Assembly: GCF_022808915.1 (NCBI RefSeq)
Contig: NZ_JAKZFS010000004.1
Coordinates: 62,001 to 126,000 of the forward strand
Direction of reading: 5' to 3'
Length of the DNA stretch: 64,000 bases
Origin: Fundidesulfovibrio terrae
GTDB lineage: Bacteria > Desulfobacterota > Desulfovibrionia > Desulfovibrionales > Desulfovibrionaceae
Shown: positions 1 through 10,082 of the stretch, one piece after another
Layout of the letters: each line of letters opens with the position of its first letter
How positions within the stretch are numbered: position 1 is the first letter of the stretch
Program-made: the position numbers and the translations under genes
Notes under the pieces: generated by a model
Databases searched by the model: none
What the model saw: the letters and a program-made list of their open reading frames with translations, nothing else
What the model was told of the DNA's origin: nothing

Positions 1-1077
1 GAGATCGCCGCCGCCCTGCTCAAGGAGCTGTGCGCCCGCTTCCGGATCGAGGCCGTAGCCATCGGCAACGGCACCGCGGGCCGGGAAACCGAGGCCTTCG
101 TGCGCGAGCTGGGCCTTGGGCTGCCCGTGGTGCTGGTGAACGAGGCCGGGGCTTCGATCTACTCCGCGTCGGAGACCGCGCGGCGGGAATTCCCTGACCT
201 GGACCTGACCGTACGCGGATCCGTAAGCATAGGGCGCAGGCTCATGGACCCCCTGGCCGAGCTGGTGAAGCTCGACCCCAAATCCATCGGCGTGGGCCAA
301 TACCAACACGACGTGGACCAGGCCGGGCTGCGCCGGGCCCTGGACGACGTGGTCATGAGCTGCGTGAACGCCGTGGGCGTGGATGTGAACACGGCCAGCC
401 AGGAGCTGCTGACGGCGGTGTCCGGGCTGGGCCCGGCCCTGGCCAAGGCCGTGGTGGCGCACCGCGACGAGAACGGCCCTTTCCGCTCCCGGGACGCCCT
501 GCGCAAGGTCAAAAGGCTCGGGCCCAAGGCCTACGAGCAGGCTGCCGGATTTTTGCGGGTGCGCGGGGAAGAGCCGCTGGACGCGAGCGCCGTACACCCC
601 GAACGCTACGCCCTGGTGCGGCGCATGGCCCGGGACGCGCAATGCACCGTGGACCAGCTCCTGTCCGACCCCTCCGCCAGGGCCAGGGTGCGCCTGGAGG
701 AGTACGTCTCGGAAGACATCGGCATGCCCACCCTGACGGACATCATGGCCGAACTGGAAAAGCCCGGCCGGGATCCCAGGGCCGGTTTCAGCGCCTTCGC
801 CTTCGCCGAGGGCGTGAACCGTATCGAGGACCTGACCCCCGGCATGGAACTGCCCGGCATCGTCACCAACGTGACCAAGTTCGGGGCCTTCGTGGACGTA
901 GGCGTGCACCGCGACGGAATGGTGCACGTGAGCCAGCTGGCGGACCGCTTCGTGTCGGACCCGGCGGAGGTCGTGTCCGTCGGACGGGAGGTGCTGGTGC
1001 GGGTGGTGGACGTCGATTTGCAGCGCGGCCGCATCGGGCTCAGCATGCGCGGCCTTTCTGCGAAAAGGGGCGGCTAA
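1..1077 (+). CDS. tex: Tex-family transcription accessory protein, 3' part
   Basis: This is the C-terminal half of a Tex-type nucleic-acid-binding protein; the reading frame is open from the first base of the window, so the start lies upstream. The 358 visible residues hold the end of the YqgF/RNase H-like domain (AIGNGTAGRETE near residue 20), a helix-hairpin-helix segment around residues 130-185 (SGLGPALAKAVVAHRDENG) and a C-terminal S1 RNA-binding domain from about residue 279 (GIVTNVTKFGAFVDVGV, ending in RGRIGLSMRGL). Full Tex proteins are roughly 720-780 residues, so about half is missing. Members bind RNA and affect transcription and stress tolerance. The order HhH then S1 is diagnostic. 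Confidence 0.93.
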   Translation, partial: EIAAALLKELCARFRIEAVAIGNGTAGRETEAFVRELGLGLPVVLVNEAGASIYSASETARREFPDLDLTVRGSVSIGRRLMDPLAELVKLDPKSIGVGQYQHDVDQAGLRRALDDVVMSCVNAVGVDVNTASQELLTAVSGLGPALAKAVVAHRDENGPFRSRDALRKVKRLGPKAYEQAAGFLRVRGEEPLDASAVHPERYALVRRMARDAQCTVDQLLSDPSARARVRLEEYVSEDIGMPTLTDIMAELEKPGRDPRAGFSAFAFAEGVNRIEDLTPGMELPGIVTNVTKFGAFVDVGVHRDGMVHVSQLADRFVSDPAEVVSVGREVLVRVVDVDLQRGRIGLSMRGLSAKRGG

Positions 1078-1113
1078 CTTTCCGTTAACCGGTCATTTCC
1101 CTTGGGGAAATTC

Positions 1114-1158
1114 TGGTCGGGATGAGAGGATTTGAACCTCCGACCCCTTGAACCCCAT
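1114..1158 (-). repeat. 3'-end remnant of tRNA-Pro (att-like site, distal copy)
   Basis: These 45 bases match the 3' part of the tRNA-Pro gene at 4570-4646 with one mismatch (T for C at 1149). The match runs from the CCA end through the T arm and variable region and stops inside the anticodon loop, where identity ends abruptly. It cannot fold as a complete tRNA. Partial tRNA 3' ends of this kind are usual scars of tyrosine-recombinase integration into a tRNA gene. No integrase is visible, so the element would be decayed. Confidence 0.8.
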
Positions 1159-1205
1159 AAGCAGAATGTCAGTATCTCTTGCAAAACCGCCCAGGCACGA
1201 CGCCA

Positions 1206-3110
1206 TCAGAAACTGACGTTCACGCCCAGTTCGCCGCCGTAGGTCACCGTCTGCGGGTTGCTGAACATGGTGGAGAACGAGGCCTTGAGCATCACCCGCT
1301 CACTCACCTTGAAGGATGTGCCGAACATCACGGTGCCCCAATCGGTGGTCACCGGCACGGCGTCCATGGAATACGCGGGGGCTGAAATGGTGGTGAGCGC
1401 GGCCTTCACCGTGCGCTTGGGGTCGGCCAGCTCGTGGTTCCATTTGGCTTCGGCGAAGGGCTGGAACCGCCCCACGTCAGCGAGGATCCGCCAGCCCAGC
1501 TGGGTGACGGCGGAATCGCGCTTCTGCTCGCCGTAGGAAAGGGCGGTGACGCCGCTCAATCCGGACTCGGTGAATCCCTTGATGGTCACGCGCTGCAGCA
1601 CCAGGCCAGCTACCGGCCCGGTGGTCACAAGGCCCCACTTCAGGTCCCCGCCCAGGCGCAGGGCCAAGCCCAGGGAATCGCCGGTGGTGTTGGCGCTGTT
1701 CTCGTCCATGAACAGGCCCAGGGGCGCGTTGCGGCTGACCTTGTCCTGGTACAGGCCGTAGGAGGCCACGGCGTTTCCCCACACCGGCCCGTATTTGTAG
1801 GCGGTGTAGAGGCTTATGGCCTGGTCGTTCTGGTCGTAATGTCCTGCCCCCTGGGAGAAGTTCTGGGTCTGGGTGCCGGCCGCGAAGGCCGCGCCCAGGA
1901 TGAGCCCGAAGCTGGTCTGATAGTCCGCGCCCACGGAGCCCACGAACGGGGTGCCGGTATCTTCCACAAAGCCCGAGTAGTTCTTGATTTGAAGCGAGCT
2001 GACCCCGCCGCTGGCCCAGACGTTGATGCCGGTGTCGCCTCGGTGCTGCCCGGACAGGTCGATCTGTCCCTGGATGGTGGCCGCGCGCGCGAGGCCGCCC
2101 TGCACCGGGCCTTCGGCCAGAAGCGACATGAGGCTTGGCGCAACGAGCAGGCTGTGCTCGTAATCGGTTTCTATCTGCTGTCCAGCCGTGGTCAGGTGCT
2201 TGCCGTCGATGAAGAGATAGGTCTGCATCTGGAGGGGGGTGATGTCGGCCCAACTGGTAAACAGGGCGGCCACGGGTGAAGGGGCGTTGGACGACAGCAC
2301 CGAGGACGGCGTGAATCCGAACAGAGTGGGATTTGTGGATACGAACCGGAACATGCTGGTGAGGTCGGCGGGGATGAAGCGCACGCCCGCAGCCGCAAGA
2401 TACGTCCACTTCGTATTCCCGTAGTTGATGGCCCGGGCGTAGGAATCGGCGTTGCTCGCGGGGATGACGCCGCCAAGGTCCAACAGGGCCGAGGTGTAGA
2501 AGGTGTTGGGCACCATGATGGTGCGGGCTCCGGCGGCCTGCAGGGCGGCCACGCTCAGAGTGAGTTGGGAAGCCACGTTACTGAGGAAGTTGGGGTTGGC
2601 GGCGATCCAGGCTGCGCTCTGGTTCTGCACGAAGATCAGGTCGTTGTTGCCGGTGTTGACGACATACAGGGCGCTGGGATTGGCTGCGCCTCCCCCGGAG
2701 GCAAGGTGATTGGCGATCTGCTGGGTCGTGGCCACGTTCCCGGGCAGACTTCCCGGGATGGAGGGGCCGCCGGGGGTGAAACTCAGGAGCGTCGTATAGG
2801 CGGCGCCGTTGGCGTAGATGGTTCCACCGGCGCTGACCGGTTGGGCGCTCAGGCCGAAGCGGCCCCCAAGCATGGTGGTGGTCATCACGCCCGGTCCGGC
2901 GAACCCGCCCTGGGCCCCGGCCGCGATGGCTGAGACGAGATTCGCGTTGAGCATCGCGTTTCCCGTGGAAGCATAGCGGAAATAGCCTGTGTCCAGGGTG
3001 CTGTCGCCAAGGCCGATGAGCTGGTTGAACTTCCCTGCCGCGCTGGCGGGCGCGGAGGCGATGAGAGTGGCCAGGGAGAGCACGGCGGCGACAAGGGCAA
3101 CACGTTTCAT
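1206..3110 (-). CDS. GDSL/SGNH-type autotransporter esterase
   Basis: A surface-anchored or secreted lipase/esterase of the type V autotransporter class. The N-terminus has a Sec signal peptide (MKRVALVAAV... ending ASAPASAAG). The GDSL block follows (GLGDSTLDTG, nucleophile Ser near residue 36), then the GNND block (VNTGNNDL) and the DxxH block (IDGKHLTTAG), so the catalytic Ser-Asp-His set appears present. The last ~270 residues look like an outer-membrane beta barrel and the protein ends in Phe (NVSF), as expected for Bam-assembled barrels. An upstream ATG at 3122 abuts its own AAGGA, so the ATG at 3110, 12 bases past that Shine-Dalgarno, is preferred. It lies between two tRNA-Pro remnants and may be island cargo. 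The substrate is unknown. Confidence 0.88.
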   Translation of the reverse strand: MKRVALVAAVLSLATLIASAPASAAGKFNQLIGLGDSTLDTGYFRYASTGNAMLNANLVSAIAAGAQGGFAGPGVMTTTMLGGRFGLSAQPVSAGGTIYANGAAYTTLLSFTPGGPSIPGSLPGNVATTQQIANHLASGGGAANPSALYVVNTGNNDLIFVQNQSAAWIAANPNFLSNVASQLTLSVAALQAAGARTIMVPNTFYTSALLDLGGVIPASNADSYARAINYGNTKWTYLAAAGVRFIPADLTSMFRFVSTNPTLFGFTPSSVLSSNAPSPVAALFTSWADITPLQMQTYLFIDGKHLTTAGQQIETDYEHSLLVAPSLMSLLAEGPVQGGLARAATIQGQIDLSGQHRGDTGINVWASGGVSSLQIKNYSGFVEDTGTPFVGSVGADYQTSFGLILGAAFAAGTQTQNFSQGAGHYDQNDQAISLYTAYKYGPVWGNAVASYGLYQDKVSRNAPLGLFMDENSANTTGDSLGLALRLGGDLKWGLVTTGPVAGLVLQRVTIKGFTESGLSGVTALSYGEQKRDSAVTQLGWRILADVGRFQPFAEAKWNHELADPKRTVKAALTTISAPAYSMDAVPVTTDWGTVMFGTSFKVSERVMLKASFSTMFSNPQTVTYGGELGVNVSF

Positions 3111-3296
3111 GCCGGGCACCATTCCTTGTGTTGAGTGCGGGTCAATGTGAAATTGCCTGGATGTTTCGAGGAGTTAGGTATGCGTAATGTGTCGATAACT
3201 CAACATGAAATATATCCGGCAGGCACTCTTGCGGAATCCGGACAGGGACTTTGGGAGGAGAGCGCAAGGCGGGCCTGTGAAAAGTGTTGTGAAAAG

Positions 3297-3327
3297 AAAA
3301 AGGGCTTACGATTTTCATCGTAAGCCC
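3297..3327 (-). terminator. Copy of the tRNA-Pro terminator hairpin
   Basis: An 11-bp perfect stem (3302-3312 with 3317-3327) with a four-base loop that reads GAAA on the minus strand, followed there by a T run. It copies the hairpin at 4529-4559. The one differing base pair is changed on both sides (GGT/ACC versus GAT/ATC), so pairing is preserved. It sits just past a tRNA-Pro remnant, the same arrangement as at the intact tRNA. Confidence 0.8.
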
Positions 3328-3337
3328 TTGATCGCGC

Positions 3338-3358
3338 TGGCCGGGATGAGAGGATTTG
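3338..3358 (-). repeat. Short 3'-end remnant of tRNA-Pro (middle copy)
   Basis: Twenty-one bases match the CCA end, acceptor strand and start of the T arm of the tRNA-Pro at 4570-4646 with one mismatch; sequence beyond is unrelated. The terminator copy at 3297-3327 and its short spacer are also conserved, so the shared block covers about 60 bases. It divides the 1.1-4.6 kb segment into two cargo intervals. Confidence 0.7.
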
Positions 3359-3392
3359 CCCCCCCGCCCCGAGTCCCATGGGTATTTCCGTT

Positions 3393-4175
3393 TTAGGGGT
3401 TCACCTTTCTGCGGCGCAGCCAGGGCAAGCCAAGAGCGCCGATGCCGATGAGGGCCAGGGTGCAGGGTTCGGGGACGCTCCTGCTGCTCGCCGTGGTCGT
3501 CGTGCGCAGCGAAGCGCCGCCAGTGTCTTTAATGCCGATCGAAATCGGAAAGCTCCCGCCGCCGGCGTATGTGTGGGACCCCTCCAATGCGAACTCACCC
3601 GGGCTTCCGGCGAGGATGATGCCCGGCGTTTGCGTGCCGTCGCCCCAATCGATCATCCCCGTGAAATCTATGACCGAGCCAAATGGGTTGGCGTCGCCAA
3701 AGGTCGCTAACAGGAAGTTGCTCAGGGGAACGCCTGGCGTGAACGGGATCGGGGGAGCGGTGGAGAGAAGGCTCAGGGCGGCGTCGGCCACGCCCGCCGT
3801 TTCACTTATTCCGATGGCGGTCAACGGAAGGGGTGAAAAGGTGACGTCTGTCGAATACGAATAATTTCCCTCATCCGCGTAAGTGTGCGATCCGGTCACG
3901 GTGAAGGATCCACCACCCCCGCTGGTGATGTCGCCAGGTGACGTCGTGCCGTCGCCCCAATGGATCGCGGCCGTATAGTCGGCAAGAGCGCCGGGGTTCA
4001 AATCGCTGAAGGTGGCGACCGTGACGTTCGTAAAGGCGGCGCCTTCGACCAGGCCGGAAATCAAAACCGGTGACGAAACGATATCACCGGGCAAAATCGC
4101 GGCCGAGGCGGGCGATGAATAACAGAGCACGGTCGCGATCAGGCTGCAGACGGCGATGAGCTTTGAGTGGCGCAT
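3393..4175 (-). CDS. PEP-CTERM sorting-signal protein with two PKD-like repeats
   Basis: A 260-residue exported protein. It has a signal peptide (MRHSKLIAVCSLIATVLC... ending PASAA) and two related PKD-like repeats recognisable by IHWGDGTT...GSHTYADEG and IDWGDGTQ...GSHTYAGGG. The end is a textbook PEP-CTERM tail: VPEP, a hydrophobic stretch (CTLALIGIGALGLPWL), then RRRK. Such proteins are processed by an exosortase and are linked to exopolysaccharide. No exosortase gene is in the window. A strong Shine-Dalgarno (GGAGGAGG) precedes the ATG. It lies between the middle tRNA-Pro remnant and the intact tRNA, which suggests acquired cargo. Confidence 0.85.
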   Translation of the reverse strand: MRHSKLIAVCSLIATVLCYSSPASAAILPGDIVSSPVLISGLVEGAAFTNVTVATFSDLNPGALADYTAAIHWGDGTTSPGDITSGGGGSFTVTGSHTYADEGNYSYSTDVTFSPLPLTAIGISETAGVADAALSLLSTAPPIPFTPGVPLSNFLLATFGDANPFGSVIDFTGMIDWGDGTQTPGIILAGSPGEFALEGSHTYAGGGSFPISIGIKDTGGASLRTTTTASSRSVPEPCTLALIGIGALGLPWLRRRKVNP

Positions 4176-4528
4176 TCTTCCTCCTCCGCACAGGTTTCGC
4201 GATTATCTGTCACGCATGGCTCACGATACCCTGGCCGATGGTTGATGGAGATAAACAGGCGAGAAAGCTCTGCAAAATGTATACGCCACCTATTGTATAA
4301 TAAATGTCATGTGTTGAGCTGAAGCCGTGGGGTTGAAATCTCTATACTGTAAGATTTGTCAACGAAGATTTGTAAACTTCAGAGAGGGTCGGCACGTGAG
4401 TCGGCAGGTGTACTGCTGTAGTTGTTGATATTGAGTAATCGCTAAAACAGGGAGGTGTGTGCACTGGGCCAGAATTGTTTTATGGCTAGGTCCTAAATAT
4501 TTCATCAGGGTTATCCCATAGGCCATAG
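4176..4528. other. AT-rich intergenic stretch
   Basis: About 350 bases between the PEP-CTERM gene and the tRNA-Pro terminator, clearly more AT-rich than the surroundings. It presumably carries the promoter of the minus-strand PEP-CTERM gene. AT-rich hexamers such as TATACA occur, but no promoter could be fixed with confidence and no coding potential was seen. Confidence 0.5.
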
Positions 4529-4559
4529 AAAAAGGGCTTACGGTTTTCACCGTAAGCCC
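4529..4559 (-). terminator. Rho-independent terminator of tRNA-Pro
   Basis: A perfect 11-bp stem (4534-4544 with 4549-4559), GAAA loop and TTTTT on the minus strand, lying 11 bases beyond the CCA end of tRNA-Pro. Confidence 0.92.
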
Positions 4560-4569
4560 TTGATCTAGC

Positions 4570-4646
4570 TGGTCGGGATGAGAGGATTTGAACCTCCGAC
4601 CCCCTGAACCCCATTCAGGTGCGCTCCCAGACTGCGCTACATCCCG
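4570..4646 (-). tRNA. tRNA-Pro(GGG)
   Basis: A 77-base cloverleaf on the minus strand: 7-bp acceptor stem CGGGATG/CATCCCG, discriminator A and encoded CCA; anticodon stem CCTGA/TCAGG with loop ATGGGGT, giving anticodon GGG (reads proline CCC/CCU codons); T arm with GGTTCAAATCC. It is followed by its own terminator. Its 3' end is duplicated at 1114-1158 and partly at 3338-3358, so it appears to be an integration target. Confidence 0.96.
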
Positions 4647-4771
4647 ACGCGAAGGAAGGGACATTTACCGCCGCAACCCGGGGCTGTCAACGCGAAATTC
4701 GAGCCAAGGGGATTTTGTTTTCCTTTGCCAGCAAATTCAGGGTGTCGTATCAACCGGAGCAGGTGGATACG

Positions 4772-6319
4772 ATGACGACCGATCATCCCGAAAACGCTCC
4801 CATCCTTGTGACCGGGGCCACCGGATACGTCGGGGGCAGGCTGGTCCCCCTGCTGCTGGCGCGGGGCGTGCGCGTGCGCGCCGTGGCCCGCTCCCTGGAC
4901 AAACTCGCCTGCCGCCCCTTCGCCTCCCATCCGGCCTGCGAACTGGCCCGGGCCGACGTGCGCGACTTAGAAAGCCTGCGCACGGCCCTTCAGGGCTGCC
5001 GGGCGGCCTATTACCTGGTTCACTCCATGGGTTCGGCCGGAAAGGATTTCGCCTCCTCCGACGTGGAATCCGCCCGCGCCTTCGCTACGGCCTGCGCCGA
5101 GGCGGGCGTTTCGCGCATCATCTACCTGGGCGGCCTCGGCGACGAGCGCGCCGACCTCTCCCACCATCTGCGCTCCCGCCTGGAAACCGCCAAGGCCCTG
5201 GCCTCGGGGCCTGTGCCGGTGACCTTTCTGCGCGCGGCGGCCATCCTGGGCGCGGGCAGCGCCTCCTACGAGATCCTACGCTCGCTGGTGGAGCGCCTGC
5301 CCGTGATGCTCACCCCGCGCTGGGTGCACACCCGCTGCCAACCCATCTCCATCCGCGACGTGCTCGACTATCTGGCCGGATGCCTGGAGCACCCCGAGAC
5401 CGTCGGGCAGACCTACGACATCGGCGGGCCGGACATCCTCACCTATGAGGACCTGTTCCACCTCTACGCCGAGGTGGCCGGGCTGAAAAAGCGCCTCATC
5501 ATCCCCGTTCCCTTCCTGAGCACCGCCCTGTCCGCCCTGTGGGTGCGCTTCGTCACGCCCGTGCCGCCTTCGGTTGCCGGGCCGCTCATCGAGGGGCTTC
5601 GAAACGAGGTAGTCTGCCGCGACACGCGCATCCGGGATATCATTCCCCTGCCTCTGCAGAGCTGCCGCGAGACCTTTCAGGCCGCCCGGCGTGAGCTCAA
5701 GGACCGGCTCGTCCCCACATGCTGGGCCGACGCCGGGCTTGTGCTCCCCCCGGAGTGGCTGGTCTGCGGCGACGCCCCCTACGCCGGAGGGCCGGTGTAC
5801 GAGATCGGCTACGAGGCCGTTTTCGACGCCCCACCCGAAAAAGTCTGGCCCGCCGTGGAATCCATCGGCGGGGAGCGCGGCTGGTATTTCGCCAACATCC
5901 TCTGGAAGCTGCGCGGCGGGATCGACCGCCTGCTCGGCGGCGCGGGTCTCGGGCCCGGCCGGCGCGATCCGCAGTGCCTGCTGACGGGCGACTCCCTGGA
6001 CTGCTGGCGCGTGTGGGAGTCTTCCCCGCCGAGCCGGCTGACCCTGCTGGCGGCCATGAAGTCCCCCGGCGAGGCGGCGCTTACGCTGACGCTCGCGCCC
6101 TCGCCCGGCGGACGCGCCCGGTTCACCCTGCTGGCCCGGTTCCAGCCCAGGGGGCTTGCGGGCCTGGCGTACTGGTACGCCATGTTCCTGCCCCATCTGG
6201 CCCTGTTCACCGGGCTTGTCCGGGGGCTGGCCCGCGCGGCCGGTGCCGGGATCGTGTCCGGACCCACCCGCGCAACCCCCCTCGTGCCCGGGCAATGCCG
6301 TCTGCCGAACCGCCCATGA
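4772..6319 (+). CDS. NAD(P)-binding SDR-like protein with DUF2867 domain
   Basis: A 515-residue two-domain protein. The N-terminal ~300 residues form an atypical short-chain dehydrogenase/epimerase fold with the dinucleotide-binding motif VTGATGYVGGRL near residue 11 and YYLVHSMG around residue 85. From about residue 340 it has a DUF2867 domain (YEIGYEAVFDAPPEKVWPAVE... RGWYFANILWKLRGGIDR). The combination matches the YbjT/Ycf39-like group that carries DUF2867; substrates are unknown. The ATG at 4772 is chosen because GGAGCAGGTGG precedes it and the Rossmann motif begins soon after; upstream in-frame ATGs fall inside the tRNA gene. It appears to be transcribed alone. Confidence 0.82.
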   Translation: MTTDHPENAPILVTGATGYVGGRLVPLLLARGVRVRAVARSLDKLACRPFASHPACELARADVRDLESLRTALQGCRAAYYLVHSMGSAGKDFASSDVESARAFATACAEAGVSRIIYLGGLGDERADLSHHLRSRLETAKALASGPVPVTFLRAAAILGAGSASYEILRSLVERLPVMLTPRWVHTRCQPISIRDVLDYLAGCLEHPETVGQTYDIGGPDILTYEDLFHLYAEVAGLKKRLIIPVPFLSTALSALWVRFVTPVPPSVAGPLIEGLRNEVVCRDTRIRDIIPLPLQSCRETFQAARRELKDRLVPTCWADAGLVLPPEWLVCGDAPYAGGPVYEIGYEAVFDAPPEKVWPAVESIGGERGWYFANILWKLRGGIDRLLGGAGLGPGRRDPQCLLTGDSLDCWRVWESSPPSRLTLLAAMKSPGEAALTLTLAPSPGGRARFTLLARFQPRGLAGLAYWYAMFLPHLALFTGLVRGLARAAGAGIVSGPTRATPLVPGQCRLPNRP

Positions 6320-6423
6320 GGGTCGCACCCAGGATGACATTTGGGTCACAATGGGGCGCAGCGCTTGATTTTTGCCTATCCTGGGGGTAGCGGGGCAGGG
6401 CCTCGGAAAGGGGGATTTTTTTC

Positions 6424-8127
<1,704 letters not shown>

Positions 8128-8130
8128 GCC

Positions 8131-9438
8131 ATGCGCGAAGTTCTCCAGCATCTCAAGAAGGTTTCCCAGATTTACGGCATCGGCGACCGGCAGTTCACCG
8201 CCATCTCCGACGTGGAGCTGGACATCGGCGAGGGCGAGTTCGTCTCGCTGCTCGGCCCCTCCGGCTGCGGCAAGTCCACGCTTCTGCGCATCATCACCGG
8301 CCTGCAGAAGCCCACCTCCGGCGAGGTGCTCTACCGGGGCGAAGCGCTCAACGGCGTGAACCCCCGTTCGTCCATCATCTTCCAGAGCTTCGCCCTCTAT
8401 CCCTGGCTCACCGTGCAGGAGAACGTCGAGGTGGCCCTCAAGGCGCGCGGCGTCACTCCCAAGCAGCGCGCCCGCCGCGCTCTGGACATGCTCCACCGCG
8501 TGGGCCTGGAGGGCTTCGAGACCGCCTACCCGCGCGAGCTTTCCGGCGGCATGCGCCAGAAGGTGGGTTTCGCTCGCGCCCTGTCCATCGAGCCGGAGCT
8601 TCTGTGCCTGGACGAGCCCTTCTCCGCCCTGGACCCCCTCTCGGCCGAGGCCCTGCGCGGCGAACTCCTGGAACTCTGGACCACGGGGGCCATCCCCACC
8701 AAGAGTCTGCTCATGGTCTCCCACAACATCGAGGAGGCCGTGTTCATGTCCGACCGCATCGTGCTCATGGAAAAGGAGCCCGGGCGCGTGGTGGCTGAAC
8801 TGGCCGTGGACCTGCCCCATCCGAGAAACCGCAAGTCAAAGGAATTCTTGGAAATCGTGGACAAGGTCTTCGCCATCCTGGCCGGCCAGACCCTGCCCGA
8901 GGCCGACGAGCACGGCTCCGCCCCCGGCGCGCCCGGCAAGACCCGCCCGCTGCCGCACATCGTGCTCCCCGACCTCTTCGGCCTGGTGGAGCACATCGAC
9001 TTAAGCCCCGGCAACACCGCCGACATCTACCGCCTGGCCGACGAGTTCCAAATGGAGGTCGATGACGTGCTGCCCCTGGTGGAGACTGCGGAAATCCTGG
9101 GCCTGGCCGTGGTCAGCAAGGGCGACATCGCCCTGACCACCCTGGGCGAGACCTTCGCCGAGGCCTCCATCGCCGCGCGCAAGGAGATCTTCGCCAGCCG
9201 CATCCGCAGGCTGCCGTTCTTCCAGTGGATGCTGGCGCTGCTGCGCAAGTCGGACAGGCAGCAGCTCAAGTGGGACGTGGTCCAGATGGCCCTGGAGCTG
9301 GAATTCCCGCCCCACGAGGCCGAAAAGCAGCTGGAGACCGCCGTCACCTGGGGCCGCTACGCCACGGTGCTGGCCTACGAGGACGACACCGGCATCCTCA
9401 GCCTGGAGCCCGAGGCCGCGCCCGGGAAGGCGGCGTAG
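8131..9438 (+). CDS. ABC transporter ATP-binding protein with C-terminal AAA-associated domain
   Basis: The ATPase partner of the fused permease immediately upstream. Residues 1-255 are a nitrate/sulfonate-type ABC ATPase: Walker A GPSGCGKST near residue 49, signature LSGGMRQK near 138, Walker B LLCLDEPFSALD near 160. Residues from about 270 to 435 form an extra domain (LPDLFGLVEHIDLSPGNTADIYRLA...) of the AAA-associated type found on some such ATPases, probably regulatory. The ATG at 8131 directly follows the permease stop, so the two are co-translated. Substrate cannot be told from sequence. Confidence 0.88.
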   Translation: MREVLQHLKKVSQIYGIGDRQFTAISDVELDIGEGEFVSLLGPSGCGKSTLLRIITGLQKPTSGEVLYRGEALNGVNPRSSIIFQSFALYPWLTVQENVEVALKARGVTPKQRARRALDMLHRVGLEGFETAYPRELSGGMRQKVGFARALSIEPELLCLDEPFSALDPLSAEALRGELLELWTTGAIPTKSLLMVSHNIEEAVFMSDRIVLMEKEPGRVVAELAVDLPHPRNRKSKEFLEIVDKVFAILAGQTLPEADEHGSAPGAPGKTRPLPHIVLPDLFGLVEHIDLSPGNTADIYRLADEFQMEVDDVLPLVETAEILGLAVVSKGDIALTTLGETFAEASIAARKEIFASRIRRLPFFQWMLALLRKSDRQQLKWDVVQMALELEFPPHEAEKQLETAVTWGRYATVLAYEDDTGILSLEPEAAPGKAA

Positions 9439-9512
9439 GAATTGAGGTTCATGACGCTATCCCGTAAGGATGTGCGAGTTGAGAGAGCGGGAACCCATTA
9501 TCGGAGGACTGC

Positions 9513-9983
9513 ATGATCGACCTCGACAGCGCGCGCGACGCGGTGGCGGCGTTTGAGGAACTTCTGGACCGGACGGACGCCGAGGCGGCGCATGTCCGTG
9601 TTTCGCCGGACGCCTGGACCCTGGCGGAAATCACGGGCCACCTCATCGACTCGGCGGCCAACAACCATCAGCGATTCGCCCGGCTGCGGCTGGGCGACCT
9701 GGAAGGCTTTCCGGGCTACGAGGCGCAGCAATGGGTCGAGGCGCAGAACTACGACCGTTGCGACTTCCTGATCCTCGCCACCCTGTGGTCGAGCTACAAC
9801 GCCTTTCTGCTGCACCTGGCCGAAAACACCCCGGAGCAGGCGCTTGGCAACGCCTGGATACGTCCGGACGGCCCGCAAACGCTGGAATTCCTCATTTCCG
9901 ATTACTACGCGCACCTGCGCCTGCACAGCGACCACTACGCAGGAAGGCTGTCCGAGGTGGAGGCGGCGAGCGAGAACCGGTGA
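9513..9983 (+). CDS. DinB-family protein
   Basis: A 156-residue protein of the DinB/YfiT four-helix superfamily, metal-dependent thiol-transferase-like enzymes or uncharacterised relatives. Likely metal ligands are the His in ITGHLID (near residue 48) and those in YYAHLRLHSDHYAGRL near the C-terminus, in the spacing typical of DinB folds. GGAGG precedes the ATG by a few bases. It lies about 75 bases downstream of the ABC ATPase on the same strand; a functional link is not evident. Confidence 0.8.
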   Translation: MIDLDSARDAVAAFEELLDRTDAEAAHVRVSPDAWTLAEITGHLIDSAANNHQRFARLRLGDLEGFPGYEAQQWVEAQNYDRCDFLILATLWSSYNAFLLHLAENTPEQALGNAWIRPDGPQTLEFLISDYYAHLRLHSDHYAGRLSEVEAASENR

Positions 9984-10082
9984 ATCTGGCCCGCCGCATG
10001 CATGCGCACAGCCCGGACGTTGCATCACGTCGGGATTCTGCCTATGCATCGTCAAACCTGATCCGCCCAAGCGAGGCCGCAC

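Noticed and set aside
1159-4569. Active mobile element
   Set aside because: No integrase, transposase or excisionase is encoded between the tRNA-Pro copies; only a scar can be claimed.
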